This document shows, one piece after another, positions 22,484 to 31,096 of a stretch of DNA of 64,000 nucleotides (the stretch's first letter is position 1; each line of letters begins with the position of its first letter). The notes under the pieces were generated by a model. It ran no database searches. It worked only from the letters and a program-made list of their open reading frames with translations, and had not been told where the DNA came from. The stretch is taken from the NCBI RefSeq assembly GCF_003096675.1, contig NZ_QEKW01000010.1, positions 124,001 to 188,000 of the forward strand, in the 5' to 3' direction. The stretch is from Actinomycetospora cinnamomea. GTDB lineage: Bacteria > Actinomycetota > Actinomycetes > Mycobacteriales > Pseudonocardiaceae. Both the position numbers and the translations under genes were made by a program.

Positions 22484-24217
22484 CTACGACCGGCTCCCCG
22501 CCGCCCCGGCGGGGTGTGCGGCCGACGCCGGGCACTCCTGCACCCACACGGCGTCGCCGCCGGTCCGCTTGACCGCGTACATCACCGCGTCGGCGCGGGC
22601 CAGCGCCTCCTCGGCGCCCTCGCCGCGGCGGGCCCCGACGACACCCACCGACAGCGTCACCGCCCGACCGGCCGCGGTCGGCAGGGCTCCCACCGCCGCG
22701 CCCGCCCGCGCGAGCGCCGCGGCCGCGTCGGCCGGCGCGGTGTCGGGCAGGACCACGACGAACTCGTCCCCGCCGTAGCGCGCGACGAGGTCGGGCGCAC
22801 GCAGCGAGGAGCGCAGGGCGGTCGCGACGCCGCGCAGCACCTCGTCGCCGCGCGCGTGGGAGACCGCGTCGTTGATCTGCTTGAACCGGTCGACGTCGAC
22901 CATCGCGATCGCCGGACCGGTGCCGGTGCCGGACGTCGCCGCGAGCGCCTCGTCCAGGGCCCGGTCGAGCGCGCGCCGGTTCGGCAGGCCGGTCAGCGGG
23001 TCGGCGAGGGCCAGCGCGGCGACCTGGCCGTGCTCGCGGCGGAGGCGTTCGTGGGCGAGGTCGGTGCGCAGCGAGTGCACCCGGGCCCGCTGCAGCGCCC
23101 ACAGCTCGGCCTCGAGCTGCGCGGTGTAGTCGTCGGCCGCGGCGCGGGCACGGCGGGCGGGCAGGTCCCGGGTGGGCGCGAGCAGCATCCGCAGGCGGGC
23201 GAGCTCGCGGCAGAGCGCCAGCACGAGGCCCGCCTCACCGCGCGGCGTGCACGCCCGCAGCTTCTCGAGCAGGGACACCGCGTGCGCCACCTCGCCGGCG
23301 CGCTCGAGGGCCCGGGCGCGCGCGATCTGGGTGAGCAGGCGGTCGTGCTGGGAGGGCACGGTGCGTTCGCGGGCGAGGGCGGCGGCGTCCTGGCGGGCGA
23401 CGTGGCGCGCGACGGTGGTCGTGGCGGGAGCGTGGTCACGGGCCAGCACGGTCGCGGCGCGCAGCAGCGGGCGCTGCTCGGGCGCGGCGTGGGGGCGCAG
23501 CTCGGCGGCGACGGCCGCGCCCGCGCGCATCCGCTCGCCGCCGGGCCGCCCGCCCCGCTCGAGGCACAGGCCCCACGAGACCCGCAGGCGCACGCGCTCG
23601 TAGCCCGCCCCGCCGACCTGGTCGAGCAGGGTCTCGGCGATGTCGTGCACGCCCAGCGACACCAGGGTGCTCGCGGCCAGCGTCCGCGAGCAGGCCACGT
23701 TGTGGTGGTGCTCGACCGCGGACGCGGCGTGGTCGACGAGCACCGGGTCCTCGAGGTGGGCCAGGGCGGTCGACACCGCCGCCAGCGCACCCTGGTCGTC
23801 GTCGTCGAGCAGGGCCCGCCGGGCGCGCAGCATCTGGGCGTCGGCGCCGAAGAGGGACAGCCCGTGCTCGGCGACGAGGGCGAGCAGGCGGTCGAGCTGC
23901 TCGTCGATGACGGCGGTCCCCGTGACGGGGTCGGCCGGGTCGGTGCCGACGGGGTCCGCGGCGACCGCGAGCCGCGCGACGAGACCCAGGCGCAGCAGCA
24001 GGGCGCGCAGGCCCGGGTCCCGGTGGCGCACGGCGTCGCCCAGCGCGTCGAGCTCGGCCAACGCGCCCGCCGGGTCGGGCGACGGCACCCGCGAGGCGAC
24101 GAGGACGGCCCGGCGGGCGCGCTGCAGGAGCTCGGCGCGCCCGGCCCGGTTCGGGGCGGGCGCGGGTGCGCTCGCGCGTGGACGTGCCGGCGCGCTCGTC
24201 GTGCGTCCCGGGAGCAT
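22484..24217 (-). CDS. GGDEF diguanylate cyclase with helical-repeat N-terminus
   Basis: 577-residue cytoplasmic protein predicted to make cyclic-di-GMP from two GTP. The GGDEF domain (~410-560) holds [37 protein letters not shown] and an intact GGDEF active site (482-486). The inhibitory I-site RxxD is present five residues before it (RAPD). Residues ~30-370 are Ala/Leu/Arg-rich helices that look like TPR-type repeats ([27 protein letters not shown]), a likely sensor or partner-binding part. There are no membrane segments. The ATG at 24217 is chosen as the last start before protein-like sequence; the frame upstream is shadow. It is divergent from the PAP2 gene and near an exopolysaccharide locus that c-di-GMP might regulate (inference). 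Confidence 0.9.
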   Translation of the reverse strand: MLPGRTTSAPARPRASAPAPAPNRAGRAELLQRARRAVLVASRVPSPDPAGALAELDALGDAVRHRDPGLRALLLRLGLVARLAVAADPVGTDPADPVTGTAVIDEQLDRLLALVAEHGLSLFGADAQMLRARRALLDDDDQGALAAVSTALAHLEDPVLVDHAASAVEHHHNVACSRTLAASTLVSLGVHDIAETLLDQVGGAGYERVRLRVSWGLCLERGGRPGGERMRAGAAVAAELRPHAAPEQRPLLRAATVLARDHAPATTTVARHVARQDAAALARERTVPSQHDRLLTQIARARALERAGEVAHAVSLLEKLRACTPRGEAGLVLALCRELARLRMLLAPTRDLPARRARAAADDYTAQLEAELWALQRARVHSLRTDLAHERLRREHGQVAALALADPLTGLPNRRALDRALDEALAATSGTGTGPAIAMVDVDRFKQINDAVSHARGDEVLRGVATALRSSLRAPDLVARYGGDEFVVVLPDTAPADAAAALARAGAAVGALPTAAGRAVTLSVGVVGARRGEGAEEALARADAVMYAVKRTGGDAVWVQECPASAAHPAGAAGSRS

Positions 24218-24382
24218 CGCCACCTCCGGCCTGCCGCCGGACCCCCGAAGGGACGTCCGGGTTCGGACGATCGGGCGGTCCGCGTCGCCGTGTCGCGGCG
24301 TGCGGCCACCGTCCGTGCCCACTCTGCTACGCCCCGGGGAGGGGCCTCGACCCACCCCGCCCATCGGGCATCCTCGGGACCC

Positions 24383-25222
24383 ATGCCGCGCTCGACCACG
24401 GACCGTCTCCGGTCGCTCGCCGACCGTCACGCTCCCCTCGTCCGGCCCGAGCGGCGCGGCGCGGCCGGGGGACTGGCCGTCCTCGCCGCGAGCGTCACCG
24501 CCGTCCTCGCCTGGCGCTACGCCGGCGACACCGGCGCCGGGCGCACCGACCGCTCGCTGGCCGGGCTGGTGGACATGCAGGACGGCCTCGCGCGCCTGGT
24601 CGGGCAGGCGTTCGCGGCGATCGGCGGGCCCGTCCCGGTGGCGCTGGCGCTGCTGCTGCTGGCCCCGCTCGCGTGGGCCCTGCGCGGCCCGCGGGGCCTG
24701 GCCCTCGTCGTCGTCGGCCCGCCCACGGCGATGGTGACGACCTCGCTGGTGCTCAAGCCGCTCGTGGTGCGCACCCGCGGCGAGACGCTGGCGTTCCCGA
24801 GTGGGCACACCACGTCGGTCGCCTCCCTCGCGACGGCGTGCGCGGTGCTGCTCCTGGGCCTGGTCGCCGTGCCGCGCGTGCTGCGGCTGCTGGCCGTGGC
24901 CGGGCTCGCCGCGGTGGTGGTCGTCGTGGGCGCGTCGCTGGTGGGCCGCGGCTACCACTACCCCACCGACACGCTCGGGGCCGTCGGGGTCGCGGTGGCC
25001 GTCGTGCTGGTGGCGGCCCTCGTCGTCGACGCCTGGGCGGACCTCGTCGCCGACCCCGGGCCCGATCCGCGCCTCCTCGATCCCGGCGCCGGCCCCGCCG
25101 ACCCGCGGGAGCGGCCCACGGACGTGCTGCCGCGCGTGCCCGGGTGTCAGCCGCGCGCCCGGGCCAGCTCGCGGGCCTCCTCGTCGGAGGCGGCCGCGGG
25201 GTCGGAACCGGGCAGCGGCTGA
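24383..25222 (+). CDS. PAP2-family membrane phosphatase
   Basis: 279-residue integral membrane phosphatase of the PAP2/BacA-like acid phosphatase superfamily. All three catalytic motifs are seen: KPLVVRTRG (KxxxxxxRP-like), PSGHTTS (PSGH) and GRGYHYPTD (SRxxxxxHxxxD-like). About five or six hydrophobic helices surround them. Likely substrates are lipid phosphates such as undecaprenyl pyrophosphate or phosphatidate; these motifs do not decide which. The C-terminal ~40 residues are disordered and antisense to the end of the MFS transporter gene: the genes overlap tail to tail by 76 bp. Start ATG at 24383. Confidence 0.88.
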   Translation: MPRSTTDRLRSLADRHAPLVRPERRGAAGGLAVLAASVTAVLAWRYAGDTGAGRTDRSLAGLVDMQDGLARLVGQAFAAIGGPVPVALALLLLAPLAWALRGPRGLALVVVGPPTAMVTTSLVLKPLVVRTRGETLAFPSGHTTSVASLATACAVLLLGLVAVPRVLRLLAVAGLAAVVVVVGASLVGRGYHYPTDTLGAVGVAVAVVLVAALVVDAWADLVADPGPDPRLLDPGAGPADPRERPTDVLPRVPGCQPRARASSRASSSEAAAGSEPGSG

Positions 25223-26571
25223 CCCGCGGTCTCGCGCAGGTACCGCACCGCGACGAGGCCGACGACGGCCGCGAGCATCAGGTAGACCGCCGGCATGACC
25301 AGCACGCCGGTCAGCGCGATGAGTCCCTCGACGATGACCGACGTGGTGCCGCCGAACACCGAGACCGCGATGTTGAAGGTGATCGCGAGCGAGCCGTAGC
25401 GCACGCCGGTGCTGAACAGCGAGGGCAGCGTCGAGGGCATGGTCGCGTTGAAGCAGACCATGGTGAGGCCGAGCAGGAACAGGCCCGCGAGGACGCCCGG
25501 GATGGACCCGGTGCGCATGAGCAGGAAGGCCGGCAGGGCGAGCAGCAGGAGCATGACGCAGCCGGTGACGATGATCGGTCTGCGGCCGACCCGGTCCGAG
25601 AGCCTGCCGAGCACGGGCACGACCGCCAGGAGCGCGGCGAGCAGGACGATCTGGAGGACGTGCGAGGTCGTCGTCGTCAGCGTCGGCGCCCCGTACTGCC
25701 CGAGGGTCTCGGTGAGGTAGGTGGGCACGACGGTGGTCAGCGTGTAGTTGGTGACGTTGAAGACGATCACCAGGCCGCCGCAGACCAGCACCGGGCGCCA
25801 CCCGTGGCGGGCCGCGGCGCGGAAGAAGGCGCGGAAGCCCTGCTGGCCCTGCTCCTCCGAGGAGGAGGAGAGCTGGCTGAACGCCGGGGTCTCCTCGAGG
25901 CGGTAGCGCAGGTAGAGCCCGATCATGCCCATCGGCAGGGCGATGAGGAACGGGATGCGCCAGCCCCAGCTCAGGAGCTCGGGGGAGTCCTCGCCGAGCA
26001 CGGCCTGGAGCACGGTGACGACGGCGGCCCCGAGCAGGTAGCCGGTGATCGTGCCGAACTCCAGGAAGCTCGCCAGGAATCCGCGGCGGCGGTCGGGCGC
26101 GTACTCGGCGACGAACGTCATCGCCCCGGCGTACTCGCCGCCGGTGGAGAAACCCTGCAGCAGGCGGCACACGAGCAGCAGGATCGGCGCCGCCAGCCCG
26201 ATGGAGGCGTAGGTGGGCAGCACGCCGATCCCGAAGGTGGCGACCGCCATCAGCAGCATGGTGGTGGCGAGGGTCTTGGTGCGGCCGATGCGGTCGGCCA
26301 GGGGCCCGAAGAACAGCCCGCCGAAGGGCCGCGCGACGAACGACGCGGCGAACAGCGCGGCCGTGATGACGGGTCCGCCGGCGGTGCCCGGCGGCAGGAA
26401 CACCATCTGGATCGTCGTCTCCAGATAGGCGTAGACGCCGAAGTCGTACCACTCGGTCACGTTGCCGATCCCCGACGCGGTCACGGCGCGCCGCACCAGG
26501 CCCGGCGGCGTGACGGTGACCCCGTCGACGGAGTGCGGCCCCTCGGAGTCGGGACCGTCGGAGCTTGCCAT
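25147..26571 (-). CDS. MFS transporter, metabolite:H+ symporter (MHS) family
   Basis: 474-residue transporter with ~12 membrane helices. The family signature is clear: GIGNVTEWYDFGVYAYL in helix 1, then RPFGGLFFGPLADRIGRTKTL in the 2-3 loop, and LLQGFSTGGEYAGAMTFVAEY. These resemble ProP, KgtP and other proline/betaine or dicarboxylate symporters, so an organic osmolyte or carboxylate is the likely substrate, driven by protons. A central cytoplasmic loop holds a Ser/Gln patch (SSSSEEQGQQG). ATG at 26571. No partner gene nearby reveals the substrate. Confidence 0.9.
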   Translation of the reverse strand: MASSDGPDSEGPHSVDGVTVTPPGLVRRAVTASGIGNVTEWYDFGVYAYLETTIQMVFLPPGTAGGPVITAALFAASFVARPFGGLFFGPLADRIGRTKTLATTMLLMAVATFGIGVLPTYASIGLAAPILLLVCRLLQGFSTGGEYAGAMTFVAEYAPDRRRGFLASFLEFGTITGYLLGAAVVTVLQAVLGEDSPELLSWGWRIPFLIALPMGMIGLYLRYRLEETPAFSQLSSSSEEQGQQGFRAFFRAAARHGWRPVLVCGGLVIVFNVTNYTLTTVVPTYLTETLGQYGAPTLTTTTSHVLQIVLLAALLAVVPVLGRLSDRVGRRPIIVTGCVMLLLLALPAFLLMRTGSIPGVLAGLFLLGLTMVCFNATMPSTLPSLFSTGVRYGSLAITFNIAVSVFGGTTSVIVEGLIALTGVLVMPAVYLMLAAVVGLVAVRYLRETAGQPLPGSDPAAASDEEARELARARG

Positions 26572-26624
26572 GGCCGTGGCTTTACCCGGACCTCACGCCG
26601 GACACTCCTGCGGCCGTCGGCGGA

Positions 26625-27869
26625 TCAGCGCCCCCGCAGCTTCGCCCGCATGCGCGAGAGGAAGGGGACGGGGTCGGCCGCCGAGAACGTCGCGAAGACG
26701 TGGGACCCGCGGTACGGCGCCGCGCCCGTCCGCGCGGTCGTGCCTCCCTGCCGCCAGCGCGCCGCGACGGCCGCGGGGTCGCGGGCCTCGTCGATCCAGT
26801 AGACGCCCTCGGGGTAGGTGACGGGCCGCGGGAGCTCGCCGTCCACGAGGTGCCGGTAGGTCAGCAGGGGGAAGTCGACCCCGCAGTGGACCGCCAGCTG
26901 CCCCGACATGTTCGGCCGGCCGTTGACCTCCATGAGGCGGTACCGGCCGTCGCGCTGGTCCTGCTTGAACTCGACGTTGGCGAAGCCCTCGATGCCCATC
27001 CCGCGCACGATGGCGCGCCCGGGCTCGACGACCTCGGGCACGCTCGCGGTGACGACGGCGCAGGGATAGCCGAAGTCCGCCGGCGCGAGCCGCAGCTTGC
27101 GCGACGTGAACTCGACGAGCGGTTCCCCGTCGACCATGTACACGTTGTAGTTGACGCCCGCGGTCTCGGGGCCGGGCACCAGCTCCTGGATCAGCATCCC
27201 GAGGCCCAGCGCGTCCGCCTCGCGCCAGGCGGCGCGGAGCTGGTCGGCGTCGTCGGCCCGCTTCATCTTGACGCCGAAGGCGCGGTGGTAGCGGTAGCTC
27301 TCGCGCGGCTTGACCAGGCAGGGGAAGCCGATGCGCCGGATGCACTCGTCCAGCTCCGCCTCCGACGTCGGCGAGGCCGTGCCCGGCGCGTCGACGCCCG
27401 CGGCGGCCGCGACCTGGCTCGTCAGGCTCTTGTCCAGGAACGTCCGCGCGACGTCGTCGGCGGAACAGGCCACGAGGTGGTGGCGCGCGAGGTCGTCGCG
27501 GTACAGCGCCACGGCCTCGAGGGCCTCGTCGGTGGTGGGGAACACCACCCCCGGCCCGTCCGTGGCGGCGAGCCGGACGAGCACGTCGACGTAGTCGCGC
27601 GCGTGGGCCGAGGGGTCGGGCGCGGTCACCGTGCGGCTGACCGCGGTGGAGCGCCGGGCGTGCTCGGTCGGCGTGGTCGTGACGACGACCACCGGGATGC
27701 CGGCCCGGCCGAGCGAGCGGACCACGGCCAGGCCGGCCTCGTGGCCGCCGAGGACGTAGGCCGGGACCGGGGTGCCGCGCAGCCGGGCCGCGAGGACGTC
27801 CCCTGCTCCACCCCCGCCCTTCGCCGTGACGGGGACGGAGCAGCTGGCTTGACCCTGAGAGATCGCCAC
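26625..27869 (-). CDS. ATP-grasp ligase, carbamoyl-phosphate-synthase-like
   Basis: ~414-residue ATP-grasp enzyme that probably forms an amide or similar bond from a carboxylate by way of an acyl phosphate. Layout: pre-ATP-grasp Rossmann-like region (AYVLGGHEAGLAVVRSLGRAG); ATP-grasp core with FLDKSLTSQVAAAAGV, RIGFPCLVKPRES (ATP-binding Lys) and MLIQELVPG; and metal-binding RLMEVNGRPNMSGQ. Similar stand-alone enzymes occur in polysaccharide and peptide-modifying loci, where they may add amino acids to uronic acids; that role is inference from the neighbourhood. The start is uncertain: GTG at 27869 is used, and another GTG at 27899 adds ten residues. Confidence 0.8.
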   Translation of the reverse strand: MAISQGQASCSVPVTAKGGGGAGDVLAARLRGTPVPAYVLGGHEAGLAVVRSLGRAGIPVVVVTTTPTEHARRSTAVSRTVTAPDPSAHARDYVDVLVRLAATDGPGVVFPTTDEALEAVALYRDDLARHHLVACSADDVARTFLDKSLTSQVAAAAGVDAPGTASPTSEAELDECIRRIGFPCLVKPRESYRYHRAFGVKMKRADDADQLRAAWREADALGLGMLIQELVPGPETAGVNYNVYMVDGEPLVEFTSRKLRLAPADFGYPCAVVTASVPEVVEPGRAIVRGMGIEGFANVEFKQDQRDGRYRLMEVNGRPNMSGQLAVHCGVDFPLLTYRHLVDGELPRPVTYPEGVYWIDEARDPAAVAARWRQGGTTARTGAAPYRGSHVFATFSAADPVPFLSRMRAKLRGR

Positions 27870-27948
27870 GTGGCAGAGAGTAGCGCCGGTGCAATCCACT
27901 GCTCCGTCAGGGTGCCGCGGGTGCGGCGGAGCGCCTAGGCGAACCGGT

Positions 27949-28875
27949 CTAGCGGCGGACGTGACCGTCGCGGCGGAGCCGGATCACCACCGCGACCAGG
28001 ACGAGGGCGACGAGCGCCACGGCCAGCCAGACGATCGGCGTCGACGAGGTGTCGCTCGCCGGCGACGGCCCGGTCTCCAGCTCCCCGGCGGGGATGTTCG
28101 ACGTGGCGCGCCCGCCCACCGAGGCGGCCGTCGGCCCGACGCGGAGGTCGTCGAGGTAGACCGTCCCCGTCTCGTCGATGGAGGTGGAGCGGTAGTAGCC
28201 GACCTTCAGGTAGTTGCCCTCGTCGAGCAGGGTCCCGCTCTCCGGGCGGAACTCCTGGAGCACGTGCTCCCCCGCGTTCCAGACGTCGACGACACCCTCG
28301 TCCGGGTCCTCGGAGAACCTGATCCGCAGGACGAGGTCGATCGGCGCGCCCGGGCGGGCCGGCCCGAGGTCCTGGTAGGCCCGGCCCTCCTCGGAGAGCA
28401 CGAGGCGCCCGTCGCGCACCTCCACGGCGATCGGGGGCGAGCCCTCGTCGGAGAACTGGTGCCACTGCAGGAGGATCTGCCAGCCGTCGGCGTCCACGGG
28501 GAAGTCGGGCGCGAGGTAGCCGCTGTAGGCGTAGTACTGCAGATCGCCCTCGCGCTGGTACGGGATGCGGGGGAGGAGCTCGCTGCGCTGCTCGCCCCCC
28601 TCGAGCGTGAAGCGCAGGGCCTGCCGGCCGGGCATGTCCGGCGCGGCCACCTGCTCGGGCGCGCCGTCCTGCTCGTTGTAGTCGTTGCGCTCGAACTCGC
28701 CGAGCAGGTCGCCCTGGGCGGGGAGCGAGAAGATGGGGGCGTTCGCGTCGGCCAGCGCGGCGGGTGCGGTCAGCACCGGGAGCGCCGCGAGGAGACACGC
28801 CACCGCGGCGACGACGATCGCCGCGACGCGGGGACGTCGGCGCGATCGGTCCACGGAGGGCCGGGCAGGGAGCAT
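27949..28875 (-). CDS. Membrane-anchored polysaccharide lyase (heparin lyase I-like)
   Basis: 308-residue exported protein. An Arg-rich N-terminus with hydrophobic segment (AAIVVAAVACLLAALPVLTAPAAL) forms a signal peptide ending near AALA-DA. The central ~210 residues fit a jelly-roll polysaccharide lyase (PF14099-like): FERNDYNEQ, RSELLP, WQILLQWHQFSDEGSPPIA, DLVLRIRFSEDPDEGVVDVW, GNYLKVGYYRS. A C-terminal membrane helix with Arg-rich tail (PIVWLAVALVALVLVAVVIRLRR) would hold it on the outer face of the membrane. It shares the QWHxxxxxGSPP core with the lyase at 44044. The ATG at 28875 is chosen for the signal peptide; the longer frame crosses the tRNA. Likely substrate: uronic-acid polymer, perhaps the product of this locus. 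Confidence 0.82.
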   Translation of the reverse strand: MLPARPSVDRSRRRPRVAAIVVAAVACLLAALPVLTAPAALADANAPIFSLPAQGDLLGEFERNDYNEQDGAPEQVAAPDMPGRQALRFTLEGGEQRSELLPRIPYQREGDLQYYAYSGYLAPDFPVDADGWQILLQWHQFSDEGSPPIAVEVRDGRLVLSEEGRAYQDLGPARPGAPIDLVLRIRFSEDPDEGVVDVWNAGEHVLQEFRPESGTLLDEGNYLKVGYYRSTSIDETGTVYLDDLRVGPTAASVGGRATSNIPAGELETGPSPASDTSSTPIVWLAVALVALVLVAVVIRLRRDGHVRR

Positions 28876-28938
28876 GCCTCCGAGGTTACCGATCTCCGCG
28901 TCGGCTCCCCGTGGAGTCCGGCGGGACCGGTGGTCCTG

Positions 28939-29009
28939 CTCCGCCGCCTGGATTCGAACCAGGATCATCGGAACCAAAATCCGAGGTGTTGCCCTTACAC
29001 CACGGCGGA
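28939..29009 (-). tRNA. tRNA-Gln (anticodon TTG)
   Basis: Read on the minus strand, the 7-bp acceptor stem TCCGCCG/CGGCGGA closes the molecule, with discriminator G at 28939. The D arm is GTGT-AAGGGCA-ACAC. The anticodon arm is TCGGA-TTTTGGT-TCCGA, with anticodon TTG (Gln, reads CAA). The T arm is CCTGG-TTCGAAT-CCAGG. All stems pair. CCA is not encoded. It sits between the membrane-anchored lyase and the initiating glycosyltransferase. Confidence 0.95.
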
Positions 29010-29445
29010 TCGCCGCTCGCGCGGTCGTCGACATCGTCCCATGCAGGGCCCGCGAGCAGCCCGGCGACCAGCAGGACCCCACCGGGGCCCCGCTCGTGCG
29101 GCCCCCGGTCCGGGCCGTGGCGCACGGTGGTCGACGGCGCGTCCTGGGCGGTGGCGGCGGCGCCGCTGCTCCCGATGGTGGGCGACGCCACCCCGCCCGG
29201 GCCCGCGACGGCGTGACTCACCGTCACCGGCACGGGCATCCCGAGGATGTCGGACGGTCCCGGGCCCCCCGTTCAGCCGCTCGGGGCGTGACCGGCACGA
29301 TCGACGGTCGTTGGCGGATGTGTGCGCTGACGTGCGGACGACCACGGGTCGACGGGGGCGCGGCGGGGTCCGGGCCGAAACCGTCCCGGTCGCGGCGCAA
29401 CCTCACCGTGACCGGAGCGTCCATACCTCTAGCGGGAGAATGTGC
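29010..29445. other. 436-bp intergenic region upstream of the exopolysaccharide operon
   Basis: I find no convincing gene. Open frames on both strands have biased composition and run through the tRNA, so they look like GC-rich artefacts. The region should contain the tRNA promoter (minus strand, next to 29010) and the promoter of the operon starting at 29446. The stretch CCATACCTCTAGCGGGAG just before that gene is the only locally AT-richer part and includes its ribosome-binding site. Confidence 0.5.
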
Positions 29446-31086
29446 ATGGCCGACGAGGTGGGACACGGGGTGGGGCTCTCCCCACCGGACACCCACGACG
29501 GGGGCGACGCGATGAACGGACAGGTCGGGACCGAGAAGCAGGTCGACGCGGCGTCGGAGGCGCTCGTGGGACCGGCCGTGCCCGAGCCCGGGTTGTTCGT
29601 CGAGCCCGCCCCCACGGCCCCGGGCTTCGTCCGCATCTGGGAGGACGAGGGCCCGGGACAGCCGGGCAGCGTGGCCGTCGCCGCGAGCTGGCAGCGCAAG
29701 TTCGCGCTCGCCGTGGCCGTCTCCGACCTCGCCACCCTCGCGGTCTGCATCCTGCTCGGCGCGCTGATCGGCTTCGGCTCGGGCACCGGCCCGCAGGCCT
29801 CCGACCCCTGGAAGCTCGCCGGCGCCGTCGCGGTGATCGTGCCGCTCGCGATCGTCGCCTGCCGGGCCTGGGACCCGCGCACGCTGGGCCAGGGCGCGGA
29901 GGAGTGGAGCCGCCTCATCCGGGCGTTCGTCTCCGCCGCCATCGTGCTCGGGCTGGCCGGGCTGGCGATGGAGCGCCTCGGCGTCCGGCCCTGGGTGTTC
30001 GGGGTGCTGCCCGTCGCCGGCCTCGGGGCCATGGCCGGGCGCTACCTGCTGCGCCGCTGGCTGCACCAGGCCCGCAAGCGCGGGCGCGGGATGCTGCCGG
30101 TCCTCGCCGTCGGCACCGAGCAGGCGGTGCGCGACCTCATCGAGCGCACCCGGCGCGTGCCGCACATGGGCTGGGTCGTCGTCGCGGTCTGCACGCCGAC
30201 CGGCCTCGGCGAGGAGGGCCAGGGCCACGTGGCCGGCGTGCCCGTCATCGGCGACCTGGACGACCTGTCGACCAGCGTGGGCAGCGGGCGCTTCGGCGTC
30301 GTCGCCGTCGCCCCGACCCCGGGCTGGAGCCCGAAGCGCCTGCACCGGCTCGCCTGGGACCTCGAGGGGACGGGCTCCGAGCTGGTCGTCGACCCGGGTC
30401 TCATGGAGGTCGCGGGCCCCCGCCTGCACGTGGCGCCGGTCGACGGCCTGCCGCTGCTGCGCCTCACCGAGCCGCGCCTCTCGGGCGTCCCCCGGGTGTT
30501 CAAGCTGATGTTCGACCGCGTGACGACGGCCGCGATCCTGCTCCTGCTGCTGCCGGTGTTCGCCGTGATCGCGATCGTGGTCAAGCTCGACGGCGGGCCG
30601 GTGTTCTACCGCCAGACCCGCGTCGGACAGCGCGGCAAGACGTTCAAGATGATCAAGTTCCGGTCGATGGTGCCGGACGCGGACAAGCTGCGCGACGACC
30701 TCGTGGCCGGCGGCAACGACGGCTCCGGGCCCCTGTTCAAGCTGCGCCGCGACCCGCGCGTCACCCGGATCGGGCAGCTGCTGCGGCGCTACTCGCTCGA
30801 CGAGCTGCCCCAGCTGCTCAACGTCCTCGGCGGCTCGATGTCGCTGGTGGGGCCCCGCCCGCCGCTGCCCAGCGAGATCGACGCCTACACCGACGCCGCC
30901 AAGCGCAAGTTCCTCGTGCGCCCGGGCATGACCGGGCTGTGGCAGGTCAGCGGGCGCTCCGACCTCTCGTGGGAGGAGTCGGTGCGACTCGACCTGCGCT
31001 ACGTCGAGAACTGGTCGCCGGCGATGGACCTCGTGATCATGTGGAAGACCGTCTCCGCGGTGTTCCGCGGCGACGGCGCCTACTGA
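29446..31086 (+). CDS. Polyprenyl-phosphate sugar-1-phosphate transferase (exopolysaccharide initiation)
   Basis: 546-residue membrane enzyme that places the first sugar-1-phosphate onto undecaprenyl phosphate. Four membrane helices in ~75-190 (LAVAVSDLATLAVCILLGAL and following) are followed by a CoA-binding-like/Rossmann region (~215-340), another helix (AAILLLLLPVFAVIAIVV), and the bacterial sugar transferase domain. That domain shows VFYRQTRVGQRGKTFKMIKF, RRYSLDELPQLLNVLGGSMS, LVGPRPPLPSE and RPGMTGLWQVSGRS. GGGAG lies 7 nt before the ATG at 29446; an in-frame ATG at 29440 is too close. It heads a four-gene run with the sugar-modification genes. Confidence 0.93.
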   Translation: MADEVGHGVGLSPPDTHDGGDAMNGQVGTEKQVDAASEALVGPAVPEPGLFVEPAPTAPGFVRIWEDEGPGQPGSVAVAASWQRKFALAVAVSDLATLAVCILLGALIGFGSGTGPQASDPWKLAGAVAVIVPLAIVACRAWDPRTLGQGAEEWSRLIRAFVSAAIVLGLAGLAMERLGVRPWVFGVLPVAGLGAMAGRYLLRRWLHQARKRGRGMLPVLAVGTEQAVRDLIERTRRVPHMGWVVVAVCTPTGLGEEGQGHVAGVPVIGDLDDLSTSVGSGRFGVVAVAPTPGWSPKRLHRLAWDLEGTGSELVVDPGLMEVAGPRLHVAPVDGLPLLRLTEPRLSGVPRVFKLMFDRVTTAAILLLLLPVFAVIAIVVKLDGGPVFYRQTRVGQRGKTFKMIKFRSMVPDADKLRDDLVAGGNDGSGPLFKLRRDPRVTRIGQLLRRYSLDELPQLLNVLGGSMSLVGPRPPLPSEIDAYTDAAKRKFLVRPGMTGLWQVSGRSDLSWEESVRLDLRYVENWSPAMDLVIMWKTVSAVFRGDGAY

Positions 31087-31096
31087 GACGGACACC

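Noticed and set aside
22484-26452. A 1322-codon minus-strand frame joining the GGDEF gene with sequence opposite the PAP2 gene
   Set aside because: Only the part from 24217 down has protein-like motifs. The upstream part is antisense to PAP2 and out of frame with the MFS gene.
28886-29239. Open frame of ~117 codons on the minus strand across the tRNA
   Set aside because: It reads straight through the tRNA-Gln, has biased composition and no ribosome-binding site.
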